DNA from: Desulfovibrio sp. ZJ369
GTDB taxonomy: Bacteria > Desulfobacterota > Desulfovibrionia > Desulfovibrionales > Desulfovibrionaceae
DNA: 64,000 nt
Direction of reading: 5' to 3'
Assembly: GCF_011039085.1 (NCBI RefSeq)
Contig: NZ_JAAKEI010000010.1
Coordinates: 33,324 to 97,323 of the forward strand
The notes under the pieces are model-generated. The model was not told where the DNA came from, did no database searches, and saw only the letters and a program-made list of their open reading frames with translations. Of the stretch, positions 33,457 to 42,127 are shown one piece after another. Position 1 is the first letter of the stretch. Each line of letters begins with the position of its first letter. A program made the translations under genes and the position numbers.

Positions 33457-34264
33457 GTCTTCAGTATGCCACAGCTCTCGCCAGGGGAAAAGCGCAAGCG
33501 CGCGCCCTCCGTTCGTATGGCGGCTGGGAGAAGTCGGATCCAGCCTGGACGCGGCTTTTCTGCTGGCCTCGCGCGGCAGGCTCATTGTCTGGGACAGCCT
33601 TCTGGCCGCAAGCCAGACAGCCGGACGCGGCCAGCTCAGGCGACGCTGGGCCTCGCCGCCGGGCAATATTTACGCGGCGCTTCGCCTGCCTCCGGCGCCC
33701 CCGTTCGACGGCACCGCAGCTTCGCCGCTTATGGGGCTGCTGCTGGCTCTGGCCCTCAGAGAAGAGGGCTGGCCCGTGGAACTCAAATGGCCCAATGATC
33801 TGGTGCTGCGCGTCATGGGCGGCATGCCGCGCAAGGTGGCCGGCATTCTGCTGGAAGAGCGGGGGGGCATCTTGCTGGCCGGCATCGGCGTCAATGTGAA
33901 CAACGCGCCCCCGGCAACAGCCCTGCGCAAGGAAAGCGCCCTGGAGGCCGCAAGTCTGGCTCAGACAGCCGCGGCGTCGGGCCTGGCGCTCCCTCCCGCT
34001 GAATTGCTCTGGGAGCGTCTTGTAAAGCACATGCATTCGTCCTATACTAATGGCCTCTCTCAGCCCGGACAATGGAAAACCCACGCGGAACAACTGCTGC
34101 TCTGGCGCGGCAGAGAGGTGGAACTGCATGACGAGCGGCAGTCTGCGCGCGGCAGGCTGGTGGGTCTGAGCACGGCCGGAGGTCTCTGTCTGCGCGTTAA
34201 TGGAAAGCTTGAAGAATTTTTAAGCGGGAGCCTCAGGCTTACCGAAGCAAGCGTAAAGGGCTGA
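33455..34264 (+). CDS. birA: Biotin--[acetyl-CoA carboxylase/pyruvate carboxylase] ligase BirA
   Basis: 269 residues, group I type lacking the N-terminal DNA-binding domain, so it should not act as a repressor. Core motifs: DSLLAASQTAGRGQLRRRWASPPGNIYAAL (biotinyl-AMP loop GRGQLRR), VELKWPNDLVLR, KVAGILLEERGGILLAGIGVNVNNAP. A C-terminal SH3-like domain contains RGRLVGLSTAGGLCLRV. It joins biotin to the carrier lysine of carboxylases; the biotin enzyme pyruvate carboxylase is encoded 5 bases downstream, a clear functional pairing. AAGGTAG serves as ribosome binding site inside the divergent cca coding region. Confidence 0.9.
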   Translation: MSSVCHSSRQGKSASARPPFVWRLGEVGSSLDAAFLLASRGRLIVWDSLLAASQTAGRGQLRRRWASPPGNIYAALRLPPAPPFDGTAASPLMGLLLALALREEGWPVELKWPNDLVLRVMGGMPRKVAGILLEERGGILLAGIGVNVNNAPPATALRKESALEAASLAQTAAASGLALPPAELLWERLVKHMHSSYTNGLSQPGQWKTHAEQLLLWRGREVELHDERQSARGRLVGLSTAGGLCLRVNGKLEEFLSGSLRLTEASVKG

Positions 34265-34269
34265 AAGGC

Positions 34270-37200
34270 ATGGCCAACAAGACATTCGCGGAAGTGCAGG
34301 AATTTTTGAAGGGCAAGGTTATTCTGGTGGCCAACCGGGGCATCCCCGCTCGCCGCATTTGCCGTTCCATCCGGGAACGGTTTGATGCCGTGGCCGCCAT
34401 GACCGCCACTGACGTGGATAAAACCGCGCCTGCCGCTTCCACTGCTCAGGAACTGGTGCTGCTGGGTTCCGAGCCGCGCGCCTATCTTGATATCGACAGA
34501 ATTATCGACAAGGCCCGGCAACGCGGCGTGGTGGGCATTCATCCGGGCTGGGGCTTTGCTTCCGAAGACACGCGCTTTCCCCGGCGCTGCAAAGAGGCGG
34601 GCATTACTTTCATCGGCGCCACGGCCGAGGCCATGAACCTTTTGGGCAACAAGGTGCAGGCCAGAGGCGTGGCCCGCAAACTGGGCATCCCTGTGGTGCC
34701 CGGCTCGGACGGCGCGGTGGATATCCCCACGGCCCGCACACTGATTGCGGAAATCGGCCTGCCGATCATGCTCAAGGCCGAAGGCGGCGGCGGCGGCCGG
34801 GGCATTTTTGCCGTCCATAACGAGGCCGATCTGGAGGATGCCTTTTTCAAGGCGTCCACCATGGCTCAGGCTTCCTTCGGCAATCCGCGTCTTTTTGTGG
34901 AAAAACTTCTTGCCGATGTGCGCCATATCGAGATCCAGGTCATTGCCGACATGTACGGCAATGTCTTTGCCTTTGACGAGCGCGACTGCACGGTGCAGCG
35001 CAATCACCAGAAACTGATCGAAATCACCCCGTCCCCCTGGAGCGGCATGACCCGCGAGCTGCGCGACCGTCTCAAGGATTATGCGCGCAGGCTGGTGCGC
35101 GCCGTGGGTTATCATTCTCTGGCCACAGTGGAATTTCTGGTCACGCCCGACGGTTCGCCCTACCTTATTGAAGTCAATACCCGTCTGCAGGTGGAGCACG
35201 GCATCACCGAATCCCGCTACGGCATCGACCTGGTGGAAGAGCAGATCGCCGTGGCCTTCGGCGCTGCACTGCGCTATCGGGAGGAAAGCCTGCGGCCCTC
35301 CTATTGCGCCATGCAGGTGCGGATCAATTGCGAAAACCCGCAGGACAACTTTGCGCCCAATTCCGGCCTGATCACGCGCTATGTCTCGCCCGGCGGCCCG
35401 GGCGTGCGCCTGGATTCCAATATCAGCGCCGGCTATGAGTTCCCGGCCAATTACGATTCGGCCGGGGCCCTGCTTATCGCCTACGCCCATGACTGGGAAA
35501 AAACCCTGGGCATCATGGATCGCGCGCTGAGCGAATATATCATCGGCGGCATCAAGACCACGATTCCCTTTTTCCGGCAGGTGCTCAAAAATCCGGTGTT
35601 CCGGAAAGGCGAGATGAATACCAACTTCATTGCCGATCATCCGGAACTCATGCTCTACACGGATCTGGCCCCGGAAGGCGAGCGCCTGGCCCGGCTGGTG
35701 GCCGAAATTTCGGCCAAGGGCTATAATCCCTATGTGCAGCTGGGCGAATACCGCTCGGCTACCACTCCCGGTCTCGGGCCTTTTGAGCCTGTCTTGCCCG
35801 CCATAAGCACGGCCGCGCGCCGCCTGCCTTCTCCCTACCCGCAGGGCGATCGTCTGGCCACCCTGGATTTCATTCGCGATTCCGGGTATGTGCATTTTAC
35901 CGACACCACGCCGCGTGATTTCACGCAGTCCAATTCCGGCAACCGCTTCCGCCTGGCCGAGGACAGGCTGATCGGCCCCTATCTGGACAATGTGGGCTAT
36001 TTTTCCATTGAAAACGGCGGCGGCGCTCATTTTCATGTGGCCATGATGGCCAACATGACCTATCCCTTCAGCGAAGCCAGAGAGTGGAACAGCTTTGCGC
36101 CCAAGACGCTCAAGCAGCTTTTGGTCCGCTCCACCAATGTGCTGGGCTACACGCCGCAGCCGCGCAATCTGATGCGCAAAACCGGCGAGATGATCTGCGA
36201 TTATTACCAGGTGGTGCGCTGTTTCGATTTTCTCAACCATGTTGAGAACATGCGGCCCATTGCCGAAGTGGTCATGTCGCGTCGCGACGTTATTTTTCAA
36301 CCGGCCATTTCTCTCTCGTGGGCCAGGGGTTTTGACGTTCCCCATTATCTGAGCGTCACGGAAGCGATCCTGCGCATGGTGGGCGACGTCATGGGCGTGG
36401 ATCCCGGAGAGGCCTCGCGCCATATCATTCTCGGCCTTAAGGACATGGGCGGGGTTTGCCCGCCGCGCTTCATGGCCGAACTGGTCGGCGCGCTGCGCAA
36501 GAGCCGGCCCGAACTGGTGCTCCACTATCACCGCCACTACACGGACGGGCTGTTTGTGCCCGCCTGCGGCGCGGCCGCCAAGGCAGGAGCGCACATTCTT
36601 GACGTGGGCCTGGGCTCGGCCGTGCGCTCCTACGGGCAGGGAGACGTGCTGTCCATGATGGCCTATGTGGAAGACGAGCTGGGGCTCACCTGCCGCTTGA
36701 ACAAAAGCGCCATTCGTGACGCCAATTTTGTCTGCAAACAGATTATGCCCTATTACGATCGCTACTGCGCGCCGTATTTCCAGGGCATAGACTATGACGT
36801 CACCCTGCACGGCATGCCCGGCGGGGCCACGTCCTCCTCCCAGGAAGGAGCCATGAAGCAGGGCTATATCCACCTCTTGCCCTACATGCTCAAATTTCTG
36901 GAAGGAACGCGCAAAATCGTGCGCTACCATGATGTGACGCCGGGTTCGCAGATTACCTGGAATACGGCTTTTCTGGCCGTGAGCGGAGCCTGGAGGCGAG
37001 GCGGCGAAGAAGAGGTGCGTTATCTTCTTGAAGTGCTGGGCGAAGTAACCCGCACACCCGAAGCCGAGCTTTCGCCGGAAATGCGCAAAGCGCGTCTGGG
37101 CATCTATCAGGATTGCAATGACGCCTTCCGCAATCTCTTGCTGGGCAAGTTCGGCAAACTCCCTCTGGGATTTCCGGCAGATTGGGTTTATGAAAGCGCA

Positions 37201-37971
37201 TTCGGCCTGGATTGGAAAAGCGCCATTGCCAACCGCACTGAAAATTCGCCCCTGGATACCCTGGCGGAAATCAATCTGGCCTCTGAGGAAAAAAGCTGCA
37301 CCGAGATCCTCAAGCGGCGGCCCAATGCCGAAGAATTTGTTCTTTATCTGAACCATCCGGGCGATGCCTTGAAAACTATCCAGTTCAAGGCCAAATACGG
37401 GGATCCCAACAATCTGCCGCTGCATGTCTGGTTTGAAGGCCTGAAAGTGGGGCAGGATCTCTATTTCAACGACAGCAGCGGCAAACCGCACCATCTGGTT
37501 TTACTGAGCATTTCCCGCCCCAATGAATTGGGCGTTTCCGTATGCCGCTATGTGCTGGATTCCGAAATCATGAGTTGCGAAGTGCAGGTCAGCCAGCCTT
37601 CAGGCTCAAGCGCCAAAGGCACGCTGATGGCCGACCCCGCCAATCCCTACCATGTGGCCGCGCCCAGCAATGGCGACCTGTGGGTGATGTACACGCACCC
37701 CGGTGATGTGGTAAAGGCCGGAGAAGAACTTTTCAATGTTTCCATTATGAAACAGGAAAAAGCGGTGCTGGCCCCGGTGGACGGCATTGTCAAACGCGTG
37801 CTCAAGACGGCTGATTTTAAAGAAAACAAGCAGATGGTTTCAGTGCGCGAAGGGGAATTGATTGTGGAACTGGGTCCGGTGCCGCGCGTGTGCTCCAACG
37901 AAGCCTGCGGACAACCCATTCCCATGGACAATGCGGCATTCTGCCCCTACTGCGGCTCGCGTGTGGGGTAG
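34270..37971 (+). CDS. pyc: Pyruvate carboxylase, single-chain, with C-terminal zinc ribbon
   Basis: 1233 residues; converts pyruvate, bicarbonate and ATP to oxaloacetate. Residues 1 to about 480 are biotin carboxylase: KAEGGGGGRGIFAV (ATP grasp), EVNTRLQVEHGITESRYGIDLVE. About 530-1000 is the carboxyltransferase, beginning YVHFTDTTPRDFTQSNSGNRFR and containing GATSSSQEGAMKQG. The biotin carrier domain near the end has the biotinyl lysine in SIMKQEKAVLAPVDG, where AMKM is the usual context. The last 25 residues form a zinc ribbon, CSNEACGQPI..CPYCGSRVG, which is not part of ordinary pyruvate carboxylases. It follows birA and precedes the PEP synthase-like gene: the anaplerotic node of the cell. 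Confidence 0.92.
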   Translation: MANKTFAEVQEFLKGKVILVANRGIPARRICRSIRERFDAVAAMTATDVDKTAPAASTAQELVLLGSEPRAYLDIDRIIDKARQRGVVGIHPGWGFASEDTRFPRRCKEAGITFIGATAEAMNLLGNKVQARGVARKLGIPVVPGSDGAVDIPTARTLIAEIGLPIMLKAEGGGGGRGIFAVHNEADLEDAFFKASTMAQASFGNPRLFVEKLLADVRHIEIQVIADMYGNVFAFDERDCTVQRNHQKLIEITPSPWSGMTRELRDRLKDYARRLVRAVGYHSLATVEFLVTPDGSPYLIEVNTRLQVEHGITESRYGIDLVEEQIAVAFGAALRYREESLRPSYCAMQVRINCENPQDNFAPNSGLITRYVSPGGPGVRLDSNISAGYEFPANYDSAGALLIAYAHDWEKTLGIMDRALSEYIIGGIKTTIPFFRQVLKNPVFRKGEMNTNFIADHPELMLYTDLAPEGERLARLVAEISAKGYNPYVQLGEYRSATTPGLGPFEPVLPAISTAARRLPSPYPQGDRLATLDFIRDSGYVHFTDTTPRDFTQSNSGNRFRLAEDRLIGPYLDNVGYFSIENGGGAHFHVAMMANMTYPFSEAREWNSFAPKTLKQLLVRSTNVLGYTPQPRNLMRKTGEMICDYYQVVRCFDFLNHVENMRPIAEVVMSRRDVIFQPAISLSWARGFDVPHYLSVTEAILRMVGDVMGVDPGEASRHIILGLKDMGGVCPPRFMAELVGALRKSRPELVLHYHRHYTDGLFVPACGAAAKAGAHILDVGLGSAVRSYGQGDVLSMMAYVEDELGLTCRLNKSAIRDANFVCKQIMPYYDRYCAPYFQGIDYDVTLHGMPGGATSSSQEGAMKQGYIHLLPYMLKFLEGTRKIVRYHDVTPGSQITWNTAFLAVSGAWRRGGEEEVRYLLEVLGEVTRTPEAELSPEMRKARLGIYQDCNDAFRNLLLGKFGKLPLGFPADWVYESAFGLDWKSAIANRTENSPLDTLAEINLASEEKSCTEILKRRPNAEEFVLYLNHPGDALKTIQFKAKYGDPNNLPLHVWFEGLKVGQDLYFNDSSGKPHHLVLLSISRPNELGVSVCRYVLDSEIMSCEVQVSQPSGSSAKGTLMADPANPYHVAAPSNGDLWVMYTHPGDVVKAGEELFNVSIMKQEKAVLAPVDGIVKRVLKTADFKENKQMVSVREGELIVELGPVPRVCSNEACGQPIPMDNAAFCPYCGSRVG

Positions 37972-38267
37972 AGCGTTTTGCTAGAGCATTTTCAAAGAGA
38001 AAATGTTCCAGGGCCAGCCCTCAGTACAGCGCCGCCCGCGAAAAGCGAGCGGAGGCAGCCCCTTCAGGGGGCTGCCCCTGTTGGCAAAGAAGGAGTCATA
38101 CGGCGAGCGTCAGCAACAATAGAGCATTTTGCTTTTGAAATTATTCAATTTCAAAAGCGGCGCTGCCATCATTTCGCCTGAAAAGCGTGGTTTTCAGGCT
38201 CATTCGGCGCGGGCGTCCGCTCCCGCGGCCGCCAGAGCGGTTGCCGTTTTCAACAGCAAACCGCTCT
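37969..38267. repeat. Palindromic repeat cluster between pyc and the PEP synthase-like gene
   Basis: It starts at the pyc stop codon TAGAGC. Parts: GAGCATTTTC / GAAAATGTTC at 37984-38008; hairpin GGCAGCCCC / GGGGGCTGCC at 38054-38076; GCTTTTGAAATT / AATTTCAAAAGC at 38131-38158, preceded by TAGAGCATTTT at 38120; CCTGAAAA / TTTTCAGG at 38177-38198; AGAGCGGTT / AACCGCTCT at 38234-38267. No gene is seen between 37972 and 38434. Confidence 0.8.
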
Positions 38268-38434
38268 AGCCGCGGTTTCCGGCGTAGCGCTCCTGCCGCG
38301 TGACAGAAAATTTTTTGTGGCGCATGGCGCTCGTTTCCGCCGCGCAGTCCGGGAATCTGTGGACAGTTTCCCGGCAGCAGTATATACATATCGCAGTTGC
38401 AATGCTTCTCTTTCCCGCCAAACCGGAGGAAGTC

Positions 38435-41400
38435 ATGGCTAAAAGTCCGGCTGCCAAAACAGCGCAGGCAAAGTCCAAAACCGATTCTTCTGAAATCATT
38501 CAGAAAAAGCTGGTGCTTGCCGGCGCGGATATTGTAAAGCTCGGTCCCGAGGCAGAGCTGCTTGTGGGCGGTAAAAACTATAATACCGCTTTGATCAGTC
38601 AGATTGAGGGCATCCAGGCCCCGCACTTTCGCGCCATTTCTTCCGTGGCCTTCCATCGCCTGCTGGATGAGACCAGGGTCAACGGCCGGGTGGTGCGCAG
38701 CGTGGTGGATCGTGAGTACACGCGTATTGACTGGAATGATCCCGAGATCAACCAGGACCCCGACTTTCTGCAAAAGTTCGTGCGCCAACTGGGCAAGCAG
38801 AGTCATGATGCAGCCAAGGCCGAGGGCGAGCAATCGCATACCAAACTCCGCACCTTTATCAATAATATAGTTGAGGGCTTTGCCACCTCGCCAGAGGGCA
38901 TTGACCAGTTGCGCAAACGCTCGGTCATGGTCCAGGCCGCCATTTTGTCCGTGGATCTGCCCGAGGAAGTGGATGCGGCCGTGCGCGGCGCGTACAAGGC
39001 CATCTGCGAGGAAAACAGCGACGACATGACGCCTGTGGCCGTGCGTTCCTCGGCCGCCGGCGAGGATTCGCGCAAAAAGGCCTTTGCGGGCCTGCAGGAT
39101 ACCTATTTGAACATGGTCGGCGCGGACAGGGTTGCGGAAGCCTATCACTGGGACTGCGCCTCGGCCTACAATCTGCGTTCCATGACCTACCGGCGCGAAG
39201 CCATTCTGGACGCGCTGGCCAGGGCCGAGGAAACCGGGGATGAATCCATTGCCGAGACCGCCAAGCAGGAGTGGGCCATTGAGCACACCTCTCTTTCGGT
39301 CTGTATGATGCAGATGATCAATCCCATGATTTCCGGCACGGCTTTTTCAGCGGATACGGCCACGGGCTGCCGGGGCACGGATCGCAAGGATCTGGTCAGC
39401 ATTGACGCGAGCTACGGCCTTGGCGAGGCTGTGGTGGGGGGCAAGGTCACGCCCGACAAATTGTACGTCTTTCAGCGCGATGACGGCAGCGAGGTGGTTA
39501 TCCGCCAGATGGGCTGCAAAGACATGAAGATCGTCTATGACGAAAAGGGCGGCACGCGCGAAGTGCCGGTGCCTGAGTTGGAAGCCCTGCGCTGGGCTCT
39601 CTCGCTGAGCCAGGCCGAGCGCGTGGCCAGGGGCGTGCGCGCCGTGAGCAAGGCCTACGGCGGGATGATCATGGATACGGAATTCTGCATTGACGCCAAC
39701 GACAAGCTCTGGTTTGTGCAGGCCCGCCCCGAAACCCGTTGGAATGAAGATCTGGAGCTGCACCCCAGCACCATTTTCATGCGCCGCCGCGAAGTGGACC
39801 CCAAGGCCGCCGCGGAAGCCGAGATCCTGGTGGAAGGCAACGGCGCTTCGCGCGGAGCGGGGCAGGGCACGGTGCGTTTTTTGCGCTCGGCTCTTGAGCT
39901 CAACAAAATTGCCAAGGGCGACGTGCTGGCAGCCGAACGCACGGATCCGGACATGGTTCCGGGCATGCGCGTGGCCTCAGCGATCATGGCCGACGTGGGC
40001 GGCGACACCAGCCATGCGGCCATTACCTCCCGGGAACTGGGCATCGCAGCGGTCATCGGCATTCAGCGCCTGGAAGTGCTGCGCGCCCTGGACGGGGTGG
40101 AAGTGACCGTCGACGGCACACGGGGCCGCGTCTACAGAGGGCTTTTGCCGCTCAAGCAGGTGGGCGGCGAAATGGATGTGGCCAAACTGCCGCAGACCAA
40201 AACCAAGGTCGGCCTGGTGCTGGCCGACGTGGGCCAGGCGCTCTTTCTTTCCCGTCTGCGCAGCTATGAACAGTTTGAAGTGGGCCTGTTGCGCGCGGAA
40301 TTCATGCTCGGCAATATCGGCATTCATCCTCAGGCCCTGGAAGCCTTTGACAACGGCGAACTGGACGGCGTTGTCCAGTCCAAGCTCAAGGAACTGGAAG
40401 ATCGTCTTTCCAAGGTGTTGCGCGAGCAGATGGCCGCTGGCCTGATTGTCTTTAATTTCAATCTGCGGGACTATGTGGGCGAGGTCACGGGTCTGGCGGC
40501 GGAAGTGTCGGCTCTTGCAGACGCCGACAAGGGCCAGAGCTCGGAAGATGTGCTTCTGCACCACCGCAAGATGCGCGAGTTGGATCATAAAATCGATCAG
40601 CATCTGGAAATAGCTTCCCGCCGCATTGAGATCTTGAAGACTTCCCCCAATCTCGCGGATCATGTGCGGATCATCATGGGCTACGATGATGAGCTGGCCC
40701 TGCTTTCCTCCACTGATCCCGAGTCTGCCAAACGCGCCGCGGAGATTGAAGCCAGCGTTGATGCCCATGTGCAGCGGATCAAGGATCTGCCTGCTGTGCT
40801 CAAGCTGCTGGAGAATATCTCGCGCCTCAGGGAAGAGGTGGGCCTGCGCACCGGCTTGAAAAAAGAAATGGACGACGTGCGCAATCTGCCGGAAAAGATC
40901 CGTGGGATCATCAAGTCCCGCGGCTTCCGTACCGGCAAGGAGCACTACGTCCAAACGCTCGCGCAAAACCTGGCGCTCTTTGCCATGGCCTTTTACGGCA
41001 AGCCGATCACCTATCGCACCACGGACTTCAAGAGCAACGAGTACCGCAATCTTCTGGGCGGCAACTTGTTCGAGCACCAGGAAGCCAACCCCATGCTGGG
41101 TTACCGGGGCGTATCCCGCAATATCCATGATTGGGAAATCGAGGCCTTCAAACTGGCGCGCGGCGTCTATGGCGGCAGTAATCTGCGCATGATGCTGCCC
41201 TTTGTGCGCACGCTGGAGGAAGCGCGCTCCATGCGCTGCTATTTGGATCAGGTGCACAAACTCAAGAGCGGGCAGGACGGTCTGAAGATCATTCTGATGT
41301 CCGAGCTGCCTTCCAATGCCATCCTTGCCAAGCAGTTTTTATCTGAATTCGACGGCTTTTCCATTGGCTCCAATGACATGACGCAGATGGTTTTGGCGAC

Positions 41401-42010
41401 GGATCGCGATAACTCCCGGCTTTCCCACATCTATGATGAAGAGGACCCCGCTGTTGTCTGGGCTATTCTGGTGAGTATCTTTACCGGCCAGAAATACGGC
41501 AAAAAGGTCGGCTTCTGTGGGCAGGGGGTTTCCAACAGCCTTATTTTACGGGGCTTGGTGGCCATTGCCGGCATCACTTCGGCGTCTGTGGTGCCCGATA
41601 CGTACTTCCAGACCGTTTTTGACATTGCTGCTGTGGAAAAAGAAAATATTCCCACTTCCGAGCTGGGCAAATGGCTTGGCCGGCAGCATCACAAACACTT
41701 GGCAGACCTCATGGAAACTGCCGGTTACGGGCATATCCTCAAAAAATACACCGAGCCGCAGGATATTCAGGAGTGGTATGAAGGCGAGCTGCAGCGGCGG
41801 CATGAACAGTTGCGCGAACACTTGGACACGCCCAAGGAAGACTTTTACCGCGCAGAACTGCAAAGCTTCCGCTCCACGTTTCATAAACCCGTCATTTATG
41901 CCACTTGGAACTGGGACGATACCGTGCTGGACGCGCTGCATCAATCCGGCTTCAAGGATTTTGAAGAGCAGAGCAAGGCGCTTGAGCGTTCCCGCCAGCT
42001 GAATGCTTGA
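38435..42010 (+). CDS. PEP synthase / pyruvate phosphate dikinase-like protein
   Basis: 1191 residues from the ATG after GGAGGA (start MAKSPAAKTAQAKSK). The N-terminal ATP-binding domain (about 30-440) contains VRSSAAGEDSRKKAFAGLQDTYLN and SIDASYGLGEAVVGGKVTPDKLYV. The phosphohistidine mobile domain reads GGDTSHAAITSRELGIAAVIG, with the catalytic His after TS. A long helical insert of some 250 residues precedes the PEP-binding C-terminal barrel, with GIHPQALEAFDNGELD, LMSELPSNAILAKQFLSEFDGFSIGSNDMTQMVLATDRDN and CGQGVSNS. It is longer than PpsA (792) or PPDK (874). It probably interconverts pyruvate and PEP; which phosphate donor it uses is open. Its place after pyc supports a gluconeogenic role. 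Confidence 0.85.
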   Translation: MAKSPAAKTAQAKSKTDSSEIIQKKLVLAGADIVKLGPEAELLVGGKNYNTALISQIEGIQAPHFRAISSVAFHRLLDETRVNGRVVRSVVDREYTRIDWNDPEINQDPDFLQKFVRQLGKQSHDAAKAEGEQSHTKLRTFINNIVEGFATSPEGIDQLRKRSVMVQAAILSVDLPEEVDAAVRGAYKAICEENSDDMTPVAVRSSAAGEDSRKKAFAGLQDTYLNMVGADRVAEAYHWDCASAYNLRSMTYRREAILDALARAEETGDESIAETAKQEWAIEHTSLSVCMMQMINPMISGTAFSADTATGCRGTDRKDLVSIDASYGLGEAVVGGKVTPDKLYVFQRDDGSEVVIRQMGCKDMKIVYDEKGGTREVPVPELEALRWALSLSQAERVARGVRAVSKAYGGMIMDTEFCIDANDKLWFVQARPETRWNEDLELHPSTIFMRRREVDPKAAAEAEILVEGNGASRGAGQGTVRFLRSALELNKIAKGDVLAAERTDPDMVPGMRVASAIMADVGGDTSHAAITSRELGIAAVIGIQRLEVLRALDGVEVTVDGTRGRVYRGLLPLKQVGGEMDVAKLPQTKTKVGLVLADVGQALFLSRLRSYEQFEVGLLRAEFMLGNIGIHPQALEAFDNGELDGVVQSKLKELEDRLSKVLREQMAAGLIVFNFNLRDYVGEVTGLAAEVSALADADKGQSSEDVLLHHRKMRELDHKIDQHLEIASRRIEILKTSPNLADHVRIIMGYDDELALLSSTDPESAKRAAEIEASVDAHVQRIKDLPAVLKLLENISRLREEVGLRTGLKKEMDDVRNLPEKIRGIIKSRGFRTGKEHYVQTLAQNLALFAMAFYGKPITYRTTDFKSNEYRNLLGGNLFEHQEANPMLGYRGVSRNIHDWEIEAFKLARGVYGGSNLRMMLPFVRTLEEARSMRCYLDQVHKLKSGQDGLKIILMSELPSNAILAKQFLSEFDGFSIGSNDMTQMVLATDRDNSRLSHIYDEEDPAVVWAILVSIFTGQKYGKKVGFCGQGVSNSLILRGLVAIAGITSASVVPDTYFQTVFDIAAVEKENIPTSELGKWLGRQHHKHLADLMETAGYGHILKKYTEPQDIQEWYEGELQRRHEQLREHLDTPKEDFYRAELQSFRSTFHKPVIYATWNWDDTVLDALHQSGFKDFEEQSKALERSRQLNA

Positions 42011-42022
42011 ATTGCCGAGTAA

Positions 42023-42077
42023 GGCATAAAAAAACGGCCTGGATTCCACATGGAATGCAGGCCGTTTTTCTATGCCG
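42023..42077. terminator. Bidirectional terminator between converging genes
   Basis: A long dyad GGCATA..ACGGCCTG..ATTCCA / TGGAAT..CAGGCCGT..TATGCC with A run on the left and T run on the right. It serves the PEP synthase-like gene on plus and cheA on minus. Confidence 0.85.
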
Positions 42078-42127
42078 GAAAAAGCCATGAGCTGGTAAAA
42101 AAAGGGAGCGTGCGCTCCCTCAGGCAG

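Noticed and set aside
34060..37494. Minus-strand open frame of 1144 codons opposite pyc
   Set aside because: Lies wholly antisense to pyruvate carboxylase and has no recognisable motif; biased composition explains the lack of stops.
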